DNA of 64,000 nucleotides from Monodelphis domestica (GCF_027887165.1 NC_077230.1:264142976-264206975), one strand, 5' to 3'; counted from the stretch's first letter, positions 22,881 through 34,429 are shown. Notes: a model not told the origin generated them from the letters alone. Numbers and translations are program-made.

Positions 22881-23177
22881 ACCATTTAAATTCACTGATT
22901 TCACATTGTTCAGTAAAATCCTACTTTAGTTATATGTTGAAAGTTTCCATTTCATACTTTATTTAGAATTATTTATGGATCTATATTATTTTAGTTTTAA
23001 ATGGTTTATAGTTAAGTATTCTACTAATTAGATTTAAATGGAGATTGAAAATGGGTACTATAAAAGGAAAAATGGGACTACATTAACAACAAACAGGTCA
23101 AGTACCAGATTCTTCTGATGCATAGTAATTTTATTTGGGGTTGTATGAAATAAGTGGATCATTATTTAGAATCCTTT

Positions 23178-23365
23178 ATAAGGGGCAACTGGGTAGTTCA
23201 GTGAATTCAGAACCAGGTCTAGAGAGAGGAGGTCCTTGGTTCAAGTCTAGTCTCAGACACTTCCTAGCTGTGTCACTTAACCCCCATTGCCTAGCCCTTA
23301 CCACTCTTCTGCCTTGGAACCAATATAGAGTATCAGAAGGTAAGGGTTTTAGAAAAAAAAATAAC
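23178..23365 (+). repeat. WSINE-type CORE-SINE
   Basis: Head 'AAGGGGCAACTGGGTAGTTCAGTG', CORE 'CTTCCTAGCTGTGTCACTTAACC', and tail 'TACCACTCTTCTGCCTTGGAACC...AGAAGGTAAGGGTTT' with an A-rich end. No clean target duplication. Confidence 0.88.
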
Positions 23366-23734
23366 CTTTTTTGAAATGCTGTGAATGCAAAGTTTATATT
23401 TTCTTACCTCCACAGTGTGACCATACAACACAGATATTTTTAGAAAATTGGCTCATTCAATATGACTATACTAACATATGATACAGACCAGATTTCTTTA
23501 TACTGTGAGTGTGGTAATTAGTTAGGATACCATTGATCATTTGTTTCTTTCAGGAAACCCAATTCAGTTGATGAAATTACAGAAGGGGCAGAGAAGATGA
23601 AGTGTTGATACCTTAAATGGTGTACAAGATACCTCTCTACCTTGTTTCCTTTTTAGGAAGTATGAAGTTTTCCCTAATGGAACCACAGGGAAACTTGTCA
23701 TTGTGATGGTAGTCTTTAAAAAGCTAGCTAGAGA

Positions 23735-24040
23735 AAATGTCTAGATCTAAGGAGGAGTGTCTTGTTTGTGGAATAGCCACGAGGCCAGCATCACATGATC
23801 AGAGCCTGTGGGAGGCAGCAAGATTTTATCCTAGAAAGATAGAAGGGGCTAGATTATAAAGAGTTTTGAATGCTAGTCAGAGGACTTGGAATTTGATCAT
23901 GTGGATGATAGAGAGCTATTGAGTAGTGGGGTGATATGTTTGGAGCTGTACTTTATAGGTAAGTCATACTGGGGGGATGAATGGAGGATGGTTTGGAATA
24001 GGGAAAGACTTGAGGCAGGCTTGACTATCAGGCAGTTTAA
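23735..24040 (+). repeat. ancient interspersed repeat ('gggctttgaatgcca' type)
   Basis: 'TGTCTTGTTTGTGGAATAGCCACGAGGCC', 'AGATTATAAAGAGTTTTGAATGC', 'AGAGAGCTATTGAGTAG' and 'GATGAATGGAGGATGG...ACTTGAGGCAGG' form a block order recurring in mammalian genomes. Pieces of the same family are at 28020-28130, 51150-51390 and 58060-58430. Class not assigned. Confidence 0.55.
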
Positions 24041-24404
24041 ATGATGCTAACTTATAAGGGGAGAAAAGATGTACACATCTATAATGTAGGGAAGTTAAAA
24101 AAACAGTTTAGCAAAATAATGCTAAAAGAGGTGAATTTTGTTTTGAAGGAAACCTTGTATATCCTGGGTAGTAAACTTATGGAATTTGATTATTTCCATC
24201 TGTATGTCCTAAGGGAACAAGTTCAAGAAGAGTTTAGATAAATTACTAAGGAAAGCTAATTAATTATATCTTTAAAATCTCCTGGAATTGATGATGTAGA
24301 GAATTCCATCATTAAAGCAGAGGTTCTTGAATTCCACAGACTACCCCTCCCCTAAAGACTTCAATTTGTGAATATATTTCAGAAAGTCTGTGAACTTGGA
24401 CGGG

Positions 24405-24458
24405 GAAAACAAACAAATAAATAAATAAACAAATTACATATATATATGTGTGTGTGTG

Positions 24459-24500
<42 letters not shown>
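24405..24500. repeat. (TG)/(TA)n compound microsatellite
   Basis: 'ACAAACAAATAAATAAATAAAC' leads into TATG/TGTG steps and a pure TA array at about 24464-24499. Confidence 0.95.
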
Positions 24501-24507
<7 letters not shown>

Positions 24508-25030
24508 TTTACTGACCTCAAATTGAAATTAATCAATTTTTCCATTTCTGAATATTGGACTTTAGCCAAAATGACAAAGAATTCTTTGACACACAAAAAG
24601 ATTAAGAACCTGAATTAAGGTAATTTTACATTAGTTCAGAGAGAGAAAACCTGAGGCCACTAGTCTGACCCTATATGAAAAATGTTGCTAAATATTCTTT
24701 GAAAAAATACCCCTAAATAATGTACAAGTACCTCTCCCTTTCTAGATCCTTTTTAGTTTGAAACTAATGAAGGATGAGGAAACTTTCTGAAATTTGAGCT
24801 TGGGATATCAAAATAGAAATTTAGACCATCATTTGCGAGTATAAACTTAATATAATGCTATGCTATGTGTTTTGTGATGCCATCTTAAAGGTAAAACTTG
24901 CATTTTGAATAACTAATCATTCTTAGAGGCAGTCTTGCTGCCTAACCAATGAGTGTAAGTGCTCATTGTTCAAAGCACCTGGACCTCATTCTCAAGCTAA
25001 CATGGATAAAGGACCTATAATGATATTTTG

Positions 25031-25082
25031 AGATATATATATATATATATACATATACATATGTATATATACATATATATAT

Positions 25083-25117
<35 letters not shown>
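25031..25117. repeat. (TA)n-(AG)n compound microsatellite
   Basis: TA-rich array with CATA/TATG interruptions to 25085, directly followed by about 15 AG units to 25117. Confidence 0.95.
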
Positions 25118-25119
<2 letters not shown>

Positions 25120-26202
25120 TATTTATAGTTTAATCTGGGGGAAACCATAATTATTCACTTTATTGAAAGCTTATAGTATGCTTTATACCTTAATTAATTA
25201 ATTTCACTCTAATTATACTTTCCCACTATTTGCAATGCTTTGTTCTCAGACAAGGGTAAAAGCGGTTTTTTGTTTCCTCTAGAATATGCATGCTTTCAAT
25301 GAAATGATTAAGTAAGGAGGTAGAAATTTTACTGTGTAAAAAGAATCTAAAGAGTGTTTATAGGATCTCTGGAATATATGCCAGCATGATCATTCAAATT
25401 TTTTTAGCTATTTTTTAGTCAAGAGAGCAAAAAGTCTTATAAGCTATTGTGCTAAAATTTAAATTTGTGGTGACTGGAGAAGGGATTTCATCTGGAAATA
25501 GTTTATGTAAGCCTGGGTACTAGTGTTTTGGCTGCCATGATGAGAAGGCTATCTTTGAAATTAGAAAGACTTGGGTCCACAAAAGACAGAAAATTCCTAA
25601 AACCACAAAACCCACAACTTTCTTGAATCCATAATTTTCCATTGCCTCAGCACGTAATGTACAGAAATAACCTGCCTACACTACTTTTGGAACCTTTTGT
25701 AACAATTGTTTTTACATGGATTATAGCCACACGATCTTGTAATTAATTTTTTTTTACTTAAAATTTGTTGGTATTATTGATGCATAGCATGGTGAGTTAG
25801 TTATCAGAAAAAGAAATCTTTTATATCAGTCTTTGAAGTTTCATAGCCCAAAATGCAATTTTACAGTCATCTTTTTAACCAGGAGGTAGATCATCTGTTT
25901 TTAGTCACTTTCTTTCAATACTTAGATCTCACAGAATCTGAGTTGGATCTCAGAAAACATCTAGCCAAAATCCTATCTGAACAATTATTTCATGTCCAAC
26001 ACACCTGTAAAAGACATACCATATCTTTAAGACTTCTGGTGAAAAAGAAGCTTACCCTTGCTTGAGGCAGTTGATTCAACTTTAGGATAATTCTAACTTT
26101 GACCCTAGGTGAGTTATTTTTTCTTATATGTATTGATACCATGTTTTTAGCATTACATTTATTTATGAACATATCTCTCCTCCTTAACCCAGTAAAGCTG
26201 TC
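25120..26202. other. intron DNA, nothing recognised
   Basis: AT-rich intron sequence with no identified family. Confidence 0.4.
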
Positions 26203-26210
26203 CCTTATAA

Positions 26211-26550
26211 CAGTGGTGGTGAACCTTTAAGAAACTGTGCCGTGCCCCACCCCCTTCTTCTTACCTAACACAGGAGAGGGAGAAAGCGCTACTATTGGGC
26301 TACAGGGCAGAGGGTTGAATGAAGTGAGGAATGTCCTCAGCCTGGGTAGAGATGGAGAGGGGAATAAACGCTACCATTGGGCTGGTAGGGAAAATAGTGG
26401 GTAATGGAAAGGGAGCAGCTCTGCCTGAATCCCTCTGCCTTTTCAGTAATGAACTCTGGCAGGGTTTTGGTGGTGGAGGGGGGCAGCATGCCTACAGAGT
26501 GCTCTATATGCCATCTTTGACACACACATGCCATAGGTCCCTCATCACTA
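26211..26550. mobile_element. hAT-like non-autonomous element with perfect 8-bp target duplication
   Basis: The element starts CAGTGGTGGTGAACCT and ends AGGTCCCTCATCACTA, which read from the other strand is TAGTGATGAGGGACCT (11/16 to the start). It is flanked by CCTTATAA at 26203-26210 and CCTTATAA at 26551-26558. An 8-bp duplication with CAG-type inverted ends is the signature of hAT transposons. The interior (CATTGGGCT-bearing modules, CAGTAATGAACTC) has no coding capacity. Confidence 0.85.
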
Positions 26551-26689
26551 CCTTATAACAAAGACTTTGTAAAAAAGAGAAAAACATGACTGACATTATA
26601 TACCAATATTCTAAACCTAATCCCTGACAAAGAAGGAGATGGGATACATTTTCTTAGCTTTTCTGAAGCCATATTACTCATTATAATTG

Positions 26690-27950
26690 CATGACATCCA
26701 GATACTTTTTCCCCATTCATATTATAGTCAGTGTGAATATTGTTTTCCTCATATTTATCTTAAATATATTCATAAAAGTCTTCACATAGTTTTCTGAATT
26801 CTTCATATTTGTTTCTACATTTGTATACTGCAAAATAATTTTTATATTATATACAAAATTTTGTATATTGCAAAATAATGTTTCATTAAATTCACATACC
26901 ACAATTTGCTCATCTAGTCCCAGTTGAGGGGCATCTATATACTTTGTTCCCAGTTCTTTTGCTACCATGCTAAATGCTTCTTTCAATATGTTCATATATT
27001 TAATATCATTGTTTTGACTTTGATCTCCTTGGATTATATGATTGACAGTGATCTCTTGAGTCAAAGAGTAGAGGCAGTTTATTCATTTACTTAGCATAAT
27101 TTCAAATAGCTTTCCTAAAAGGTTAGATTAAATTGTAGCTTTAACAGCATTATATTAATATACCTGTCTTTCCATAGCCTCTACATCTATTCCCATCTTT
27201 TGTCATCTCTTTTAATTTATGGTGAAATCTTAGAGATATTTTTGATTTTCATTCCCCTTATTAACACAATTTAGAATAGTTCTTCATACTAATAATTTTT
27301 TATATTTTTGAGAGCTGTTGATTCCTAATCTTTAAGCACTTAAACATTGGAGAATGGCTCTCACTTTTGTATATTTGTGTTCATTGCCTATGTATCTTAG
27401 AATCAGACATGTTTTATGCAGTGACTTTTTCCTCCCATGAATGCTTTCCCTTTTTATCCTTATTGTACCATTTGCAAAAGTTTTTCAGTTTTATGTAATC
27501 AAACATTGTCTTTCTGTCTCTCTTGTTAATTCTCTTTCTTGCCTTAACCATGCATTTCAACCTTATAGTCTTTTATCTTTTTAAAGTTTATATTTAGATC
27601 ATTTATACTTAGATAATGTGTGCACTTTTAGCTTATTATGGTTTACATTATATGATGTGGGCCTAAACCTTATTTCTGCTAAACTGCTTTTCAATTTCCC
27701 CAGCAACTTTTGTCAATAGTGAACTCTTTCTAAAGTAATCTATGTTGTGTTTAGTGAACTCCAGATTTTTGAGTTGTATTGTTTCTAATTTCTTTCTTAT
27801 CTAGTCTGTTCTAGTGATATAATTTTACTCTTTTTTTTAAAAACAAGTTCCAAATAGTTTTAATTACTGCTTTGTAATAATATAAAGTACATAATAATTT
27901 AAGGTCTAGAAGTTGGATTGCTCTGATTTATTAGGAAATTGCTCCTTATA
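26690..27950 (-). mobile_element. antisense LINE-1 ORF2/3' fragment, old
   Basis: Plus-strand text such as 'ACCACAATTTGCTCATCTAG...CAGTTGAGGGGCATC', 'CCAGTTCTTTTGCTACC' and 'CAATTTCCCCAGCAACTTTTGTCAATAGTGA' is the reverse complement of LINE-1 ORF2 C-terminal and 3' sequence. It is heavily decayed with no long frame left. Confidence 0.7.
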
Positions 27951-28019
27951 TTAAATCCAAATTTGCCTCTTCATAACTTCCATGAATTAGGCCAAGATCT
28001 TTCACTTTGGAATAACTAG

Positions 28020-28160
28020 CAATGAGGTAAGCTGGGAAAGCCTCCTGTAGAAGTTGGACTTTAGTTGAGTCTTGACAGAGAAGACAGAGAAGCTAAGAAG
28101 TAAGCCAGGAGAGAGGTGATTAAAATCTGTAGGAGAGTGATGGTTGTCTGAGGGAAGGGG
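28020..28160 (+). repeat. ancient interspersed repeat fragment
   Basis: 'TGGGAAAGCCTCCTGTAGAAGTTGGACTTTAGTTGAGTC' matches the middle of the family at 23735 and 51150; it ends where the antisense LTR begins. Confidence 0.5.
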
Positions 28161-28168
28161 ACCAGTGA

Positions 28169-28470
28169 TGAATAAACTTCAGCCAATTTGAAAGAAAAGA
28201 GAGGCAAAACCTCAAGCCAAAATAATGGGTTTATTGAGAGAGAACAGTGTGTTGCAGCAATGCTGGGTCATTAGGCTTCCTCACACCTAAAGACAATTGA
28301 ATGAGAGTTTCTCCTTATATACAACAATCTTTAACAAAAACTAGTATTTCTTACCAATTATGTCAAAGTGACTTTCTAGTCTAGATATCTCTGTGTGCCA
28401 TCTGAGGTCAAGTCTTCTGCTCAGGGGGCATGACCTGTAGATCTTCTGCTTAGAAGACAGAACTTTTCTC
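28169..28470 (-). mobile_element. antisense LTR fragment with TATA box and poly(A) signal
   Basis: Read on the minus strand there is a TATA box (TATATAAGG, plus-strand 28313-28321). About 80 bases later comes AATAAA (plus-strand TTTATT, 28230-28235), then a U5-like stretch ending near a CA (plus-strand TG at 28169). The order and spacing are those of an LTR U3-R-U5. The U3 side is cut off by the (TTTTC) array. No retroviral coding sequence is attached. Confidence 0.55.
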
Positions 28471-28625
28471 TTTTCTTTTCTTTTCTTTTCTTTTCTTTTC
28501 TTTTCTTTTCTTTTCTTTTCTTTTCTTTTCTTTTCTTTTCTTTTCTTTTCTTTTCTTTTCTTTTCTTTTCTTTTCTTTTCTTTTCTTTTCTTTTCTTTTC
28601 TTTTCTTTTCTTTTCTTTTCTTTTC
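28471..28625. repeat. (TTTTC)31 pentanucleotide array
   Basis: 155 bases of perfect TTTTC repeats (AAAAG on the other strand), preceded by 'CTTTTCTC' and followed by CCCTCC-type pyrimidine sequence to about 28652. The plus strand is therefore a ~190-base pure pyrimidine tract. Confidence 0.98.
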
Positions 28626-28639
28626 CCTCCCCTCCCCTT

Positions 28640-29067
28640 CCCTCCCCTCCTTCCAACCCCAAATGACATGCCATGCCCTTCACCCCATCAAGTTTTGGGT
28701 GTGCCCTGCCCCCCACACTAATTCCACAAAGGGGAGTAAGGAAGAGCTCTCATTGGGCTGCTGAGTGGGAGGGTGGGTGAGGTGAGGAATGTCCTCATCT
28801 AGTGTAGAGAGGAGGAGGTTGGGGAATGGCCTGAGTGCTCTCCTCCCCTCCAGCCCTGCCACCTGTGAATTGCCCACCTTACCCATTGTGCACTCTCATT
28901 GGGCTGCTGGATAGAAGGGCTGGGGAAGTGAAAAAATGCCATCAGGCATGATGGAGAGGAGGAGGAGAGCAGCTCTGTCTAAGTCCCTCTTTCTAGTAAT
29001 GAACTCGGGGGAGGGGTGGTGGCCAAGTGCCATCTTTGGTACCCATGCCATAGGTTCAACATCATTG
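28640..29067. mobile_element. hAT-like element copy, left end lost
   Basis: The right end 'GCCATAGGTTCAACATCATTG' corresponds to the inverted end at 26530-26550. The interior shares 'GTGAGGAATGTCCTCA' and 'CTAGTAATGAACTC' with the 26211 copy. A 17-bp block CTCTCATTGGGCTGCTG occurs twice (28747-28763 and 28893-28909), so an internal module is duplicated. The left end is not found beyond the pyrimidine tract. Confidence 0.6.
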
Positions 29068-29099
29068 TTCTAGGATAAGGCCTTCAGGGAAATTCCCAG

Positions 29100-29520
29100 T
29101 TAGTACATGTGACATGAATAAAGATATATCCAGCAAAGGAAACTGAATAGACAAAAAAGATAAAAAGAATAGACATAAAAACCCAACATGGAGATAGTGA
29201 TTGACAGTGTCAAAGACTACAAAAAAATCCAAGAGGGATGAAGATTGAGAAAATGTAATAAATCAGGTCTGACAATTAAGATGTCATTGATAAGTTTGGA
29301 GAGGGCAGTTTTAGTTTAATGAGGAAGTCTAGAATCAGATTGCAGAGAATGTAAGAGTGAGAAGAGAGGAAAGAGGAGGTTCCCTAAGGTAGACCAAGGA
29401 TGCCAGATAGCTGGTTCAAAAGGCTTTGTAGCTAGGAAGAGATTGAAAAGTAGATAGAATGAGATAATAGCAGGGCAGATTGTAATTTGCCTGGACCCAC
29501 ACAGATAGTAATTGTAAAGG
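29100..29520 (+). repeat. ancient interspersed repeat, 3' part
   Basis: 'GATTGACAGTGTCAAAGACTAC...ATCCAAGAGGGATGAAGATTGAGAA' and 'GATGTCATTGATAAGTTTGGAGAGGGCAGTTT' are recognisable blocks of the same family as 23735 and 48650-48920. Confidence 0.5.
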
Positions 29521-29621
29521 TAAAACTTGAAGCCAGGTTAGCCTTCCTCTATACACTAAGCCATAATGTCTATCTTTATTCTTTGTCCTACTTTATCTTC
29601 TGAGATAAATCACTAGTTCTC

Positions 29622-29625
<4 letters not shown>

Positions 29626-29692
<67 letters not shown>
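29626..29692. repeat. (GT)33 microsatellite
   Basis: Perfect GT/TG dinucleotide array. It lies inside the left copy of the target duplication of the SINE that follows. Confidence 0.97.
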
Positions 29693-29696
<4 letters not shown>

Positions 29697-29891
29697 AAAT
29701 AACCCTTACTTTCTGTCTTAGAATCAATCCTGGGTATTGGTTCCAAGGCAGAAGAGTGGTAAGGGCTAGGCAACTGGGGTTATGTAACTTGCCTAGGGTC
29801 ACACAGCTAGAACATGCCTGAGGCCAGATTTGAACCCAGGACCTCCTGTCTCTGGGCCTAACTCTGAATCCACTGAGCTACCCAGCTGCCC
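29697..29891 (-). repeat. WSINE-type CORE-SINE with duplicated flanks
   Basis: Tail 'CCCTTACTTTCTGTCTTAGAATCAATCC', CORE 'CTTGCCTAGGGTCACACAGCTAG' and head end 'GCTACCCAGCTGCCCC'. The right flank CTCTGCATTGTGTTTT corresponds to the left flank CTCTGCAGTGTG...TGTGTTTT, in which the TG part has become a 33-unit array. Confidence 0.92.
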
Positions 29892-29899
29892 CCTCTGCA

Positions 29900-30200
29900 T
29901 TGTGTTTTGATAAATTAATCCATGTAGGGTATCAATAACCACTAAAGGATAATACTGCTCTTCTAATCACTGATAAACTTTAAAAATGTTAGTTATATGA
30001 TACCTGTGTGGTTTGCAAAAATGTTTCTTGTTCTGATGACTTTTATGTGAACTGTCATGGAGAATTTGTCACAAAGAACTACTTTGATAGTAAATCAACT
30101 TATTGTGAACTTTTGAAAAGTAGCTAAGAAATTAATTCAAATTTAACACCCCCCCCCCATGGTCACTTGCATATTTTAATTAAGTATTAGTTACACTTGA
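29900..30200. other. intron DNA, nothing recognised
   Basis: No family recognised; a C run lies near 30150. Confidence 0.4.
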
Positions 30201-30204
30201 GAGA

Positions 30205-30450
30205 TGGTATGGTGTAAAGAGCATTGGGCATGGAATCAAAAGATCTTGATTTAAATACTGACTTTGGAACTTAATACATGTAACTTGCAGTAACTAAATC
30301 ACTTAAATTCTCTCCCAGACTCAGTTTTCTGATCTACAAAAAAGTGAGTGGGGAGGATAATTGCATTATCTCCTTCTGAAGGTTATTATGTGGGAAATGC
30401 TTTGTAAATTATAAAATGCTACATAATGACCTGCTGTTGTTCTGCCATTT
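30205..30450 (+). repeat. Mar1/MIR-type CORE-SINE with variant 3' end
   Basis: Head 'GAGATGGTATGGTGTAAAGAGCATTGGGC', CORE, then 'GGATAATTGCATTATCTCC' and 'GGAAATGCTTTGTAAATTATAAAATGCTACATAATG'. This 3' end is shared with the copies at 32848 and 59600. Confidence 0.75.
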
Positions 30451-30454
30451 GAAC

Positions 30455-32845
30455 TTTTAATGTATTCAGAACTTAATCAACTCTGTAGACTGTAATTTTA
30501 AAAATCATTTTGCTCTCCAAAGTGCCTAACTTGCCTATAATTTGACTACCAGGCATGACTTCTTAGGTAATAGATGGGGGGGGGGTGATTATTTTCATTA
30601 CATGAAGACATTTCCTTTATGCTTTTTTAAAACTTGAGATTCCTGACTTTTTTGTGTGTCATCGATCTCTTTGGCATCCTAGATCCCTTCTCAGAATGTT
30701 TTAAAGTACACAAAGTAAAATGCATTAAGATTACAAAGGAAACCCATTATATAGAAATATTTAAAATAATAAAACAAGTTTGGTCCTCAGGATAAGAATT
30801 CTGAATTAAAACTGCCATCATATATCATATCATATTGTATATTTTGGGATCATGAACTCTTTGACAGAATATACTTTTAAATTTAAAATTAGTAAGTTTA
30901 AGTAAATGCAAAATAAGTAATAGTTTCTAAATTTATTATGTCAATGGGAAAACACAATTTAAAATACTGAAATTTCTTTCATATACCCTTGATATGGGAC
31001 ACATCTAATGACGAACTGGTTAATTATTTTTAAATTCAATGAATGGTTTAGGCTATGTTTGGTTTCTTATAGTTGATATTTGTTGTTCTCTGGTAGAGGT
31101 GATTTTCAGTGATTGGTAATGGAATATAGAGCTATTTACTCCAGGTCAGTGTTTTATTTCCCTGAAAGCTAATATATCCAGAGATATTTAATGTAGCTAC
31201 TTAATAGAAGCAGTTTTATAAATTAAGATGGTCTTGATTGAATTCATTTCCATTTTTAAATTGTCATAACTGAGAGTTTCCATTTTTAAAACAGCAATAG
31301 AGCATGGAGATTGAACTATTACTTACTGTATCATGTGGAAGGATAACATTTTGGAAGGCTTGAGCCATTTTAATAAAAAGGCATTTTGAAAGACAGCTGG
31401 TTATCAGACTTATTTAGTCTAGAGAGTAATCAAATGGACATTTTTATAAGAGAGAATTTATTTTTCAATTCCGTTTTTACTATATCCTGTGTAGCATAAT
31501 TTATTTGGACAAAAGAGATGGAAAAAGGTATTGGGTTTTACAACTCATTGATAGAAAATCTTTAAAAATGTATTAATTGTACCAATCCCAGATTTAGGCA
31601 GGTTTTTTTTTTGCATGTATTAAAGCATACTGACTCCTAGCTTTCCATTATTTTTTAACATTTTCAAATTAAGAAAAATGAATATAGATCTTATAATTTA
31701 TTGTTAACCAGGCTAATTGAGAAGATATATCTGAACTTTGGCATGCTTCCTATAACTAAAATACTCAAATAGATCCATGAGGCATTGATTTAGGTTTTCT
31801 CTCTAGTGTACAAATTGCAAGCCATTGTGGAATTGTCTCTGATATTAACTACCTGCAAAACTGACCACCTACAAGTTCATCACAGAATCTACCATATACA
31901 CAGCATACCAACTATGCTGGAGGCCTTTCTCAATTTCTGGTAGCATCTCCAGAATAACAATGCAACACTCAGGCAGTCCTCCTGTTATTTCTCATCTGTG
32001 TCATGTGACCAGCCCATCTTCTTTTGTAACTGTTTTCTTAATGACATCCTTTTCTACTTATTTCTTATATTTTATACACACACACACACACATTTTCAAT
32101 TTTTTTAAAGACCATTATGCCTCTGTATCTGAAATAAAGTGAAAACTGTTTCCAGAAATACAAATTTAGGGTGAAGAATGGCATAGCAGCATTGACATTT
32201 GGTTAATTATAATACATCTTATCTTCTTAAAGTATTTTGTCCTTAAGAAAATGCTGTATTATTTCAGAGTTGTTGTTTTCTTATTTCTAAAGTAAAAACT
32301 ATCAGCTTCACAGCCAAGATTAGTATTGACAAATTAAATTTTTTCAAACTCTTTTGGGCAGATTTGATCTATTCAAATTGTTAGAAATTCTTTTAAACTG
32401 ATTCTTAAACTTGTTGCTTCTTCATTTATAGATAGTAAGTTATGTGAAATTCTATACAGGAGACATATCTTTATATTTTTTGAAGTTTGGATTAGGATGA
32501 ACTAGTGTAAGCTCTGAAAGACTGCTTTTCTGTAAGACAAATGCATTTTGTTTTCTTCAAATTTTATCTAGGACAGTTGATTGTCACTTGAACTTATTTT
32601 CATTATACATTTTGAGATAGTATGCTTTTCACCCTTATTATTTTCTTCTAACTAAATATTCTACTTTATTGATATATTTTAAACAAAATTAGGGGGAGTA
32701 TATCATTACACTTTTCCCTTCACTGTTGAGTATATTAACTCAAATAGAAACATATGATTACTTGATACAAAGGGATGGGGATTAGAAGCTTACTGATGAA
32801 CAAAAGCTTTTCTATTGGCCACATTCATGGCAGTTACCTTGCCCA
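30455..32845. other. intron DNA, few recognisable repeats
   Basis: A long AT-rich stretch. A short (AC)n lies near 32078-32092. I recognise no gene, SINE or LINE in it; some may be decayed beyond recognition by eye. Confidence 0.4.
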
Positions 32846-32847
32846 GG

Positions 32848-33080
32848 GGACAGAGCTTGGGACTTGAAGTCAGGAAGACATGATTCAAATCCTGCCTCAG
32901 AGGAGCACTAGTTGTGTGACTGAACAAATCATTTATCTTCTGCCTCATTTTCATTGACTGTAAAATGAGAAAGTCAATAATAGCACCTACTTTACAAGTT
33001 TGTTGTAAAAATCAAGTGAGTTAATCTAACGTCAAGCCCTTGGTAAACCTTAAAATGCTGTATAAATGCTAGCAAATATC
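32848..33080 (+). repeat. Mar1/MIR-type CORE-SINE with variant 3' end
   Basis: 'GGGACTTGAAGTCAGGAAGACATGATTCAAATCC', 'CTCATTTTCATTGACTGTAAAATGAG', 'ATAATAGCACCTACTTTAC' and 'CTTGGTAAACCTTAAAATGCTGTATAAATGCTAGC'. Confidence 0.82.
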
Positions 33081-33217
33081 TTTATCATTATTATGATTTG
33101 TCTTCTACTGTGAGGAAAAGACATATATAACTTAAAGTAGAATTGTTTCCATGATAGTGGGCAGTTTGGCTTTTGGCTTTGAGATATAAAGGGAAAAAAT
33201 ATTTTTAAAAAGAATTT

Positions 33218-33405
33218 TTGGAGCAGCTAGGTGGTTCAGTGGATAGTCAGACCTGGAGCTAGGAGTTCAGATTTTACCTTCCTAGCCTTGTGTCCCTGGA
33301 CAAGTCACTTAGTCCCAGTTTCCTGGTCCTTACTATTCTTTTTGCCATGTAACTAATACTTAATATCGATTCTAAGACAGAAAGTAAAGGTTTCAAAGAA
33401 AAAAA
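33218..33405 (+). repeat. WSINE-type CORE-SINE
   Basis: Head 'GGAGCAGCTAGGTGGTTCAGTGGATAG', CORE 'CTTGTGTCCCTGGACAAGTCACTTAG', tail 'TTCTAAGACAGAAAGTAAAGGTTTC' with an A-rich end. Confidence 0.85.
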
Positions 33406-33409
33406 TTTT

Positions 33410-34425
33410 GATGCTTTGAAATATCAGCTTCAAATTATGAGGATATTTCTTGTCACTTGTTTCATAACTGCTGAGATTGATGAAGTTTTTTACATAAAAT
33501 ACTTTTCTGAGACTTTCAAATTGCTAAAACATCTTTCCCATTTATAAATTTGAGATAAATATTGTCTTCAGTGTTACATAAAAACTGAGAAATATGGATG
33601 TACATTTGTGGGTGGAGCCTAAGAATGGAGGCTAAGTTAAAGAGGGAATGTACATTCTGGAGTTAAGACACAAGACACTGGCCTTAGGTTGCATCCTTTT
33701 CCTATAACAAAAAGAAAGCAAAATTGAATGTTATTACTTATGAGGAGAATTGGGGAAAGTTACAGAAAATCATGCTGCAGCAATATAATTCCTAAGGTCC
33801 CACATTTTGCTTCTTTCCTCCCCCAACATAGTGATTCTCGGGCTTCTTTTTTATTTCTAGAGTGCTTTAGTTGAGAAAAAAGATAACTGTGTCCTCATTT
33901 TAACTTATTGCTGTTGCCACTAATACCACCATCTGCCCACCACAAGTCTGAGTAGTTCTTTATAGACATATCTCTGAATACATAATTCAACCCTTGATAT
34001 GAGGTTTTTTGGAAGGTAACAAATAGGAGAGAGGAAGATGATCAAAATGTCAGATTTATTCTTCCTTTATTTTCTTTCTGTGTGCCTGTAGGTGGTCTTC
34101 ACATCAGTGATCAGAGGTAGACTAGCCCTGTCATCTCTTAAATTAAGATTGCCTCAGTAACTCAGCTTAATACTTTCAAGCTGTATATAGTTGGTGAACT
34201 TCCCACAGTAAAGTCACAGAGTAAACATCCCTTTCATTACCTCTAAGCTAACTGGGAATCTTACACTTCCTGCCCTTTGAGACCAATCCTTGTGATATTT
34301 GAGTGCATACTGTCTGAGAACACTGTTAGACAAAGGGCAGAATTAAAAAAAAAAAGTTTAAAATTTAGTTATTGCTGGTCAAGAGGTATCTCCATTGACA
34401 AGAGATTGTGTTTTCTGGATGTGCG
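33410..34425. other. intron DNA, nothing recognised
   Basis: No repeat family recognised. Confidence 0.4.
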
Positions 34426-34429
34426 ATCA

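Noticed and set aside
28421..28716. Lys/Glu-rich open frames of 82-88 codons on the minus strand
   Set aside because: They are the translation of the (TTTTC)31 array.
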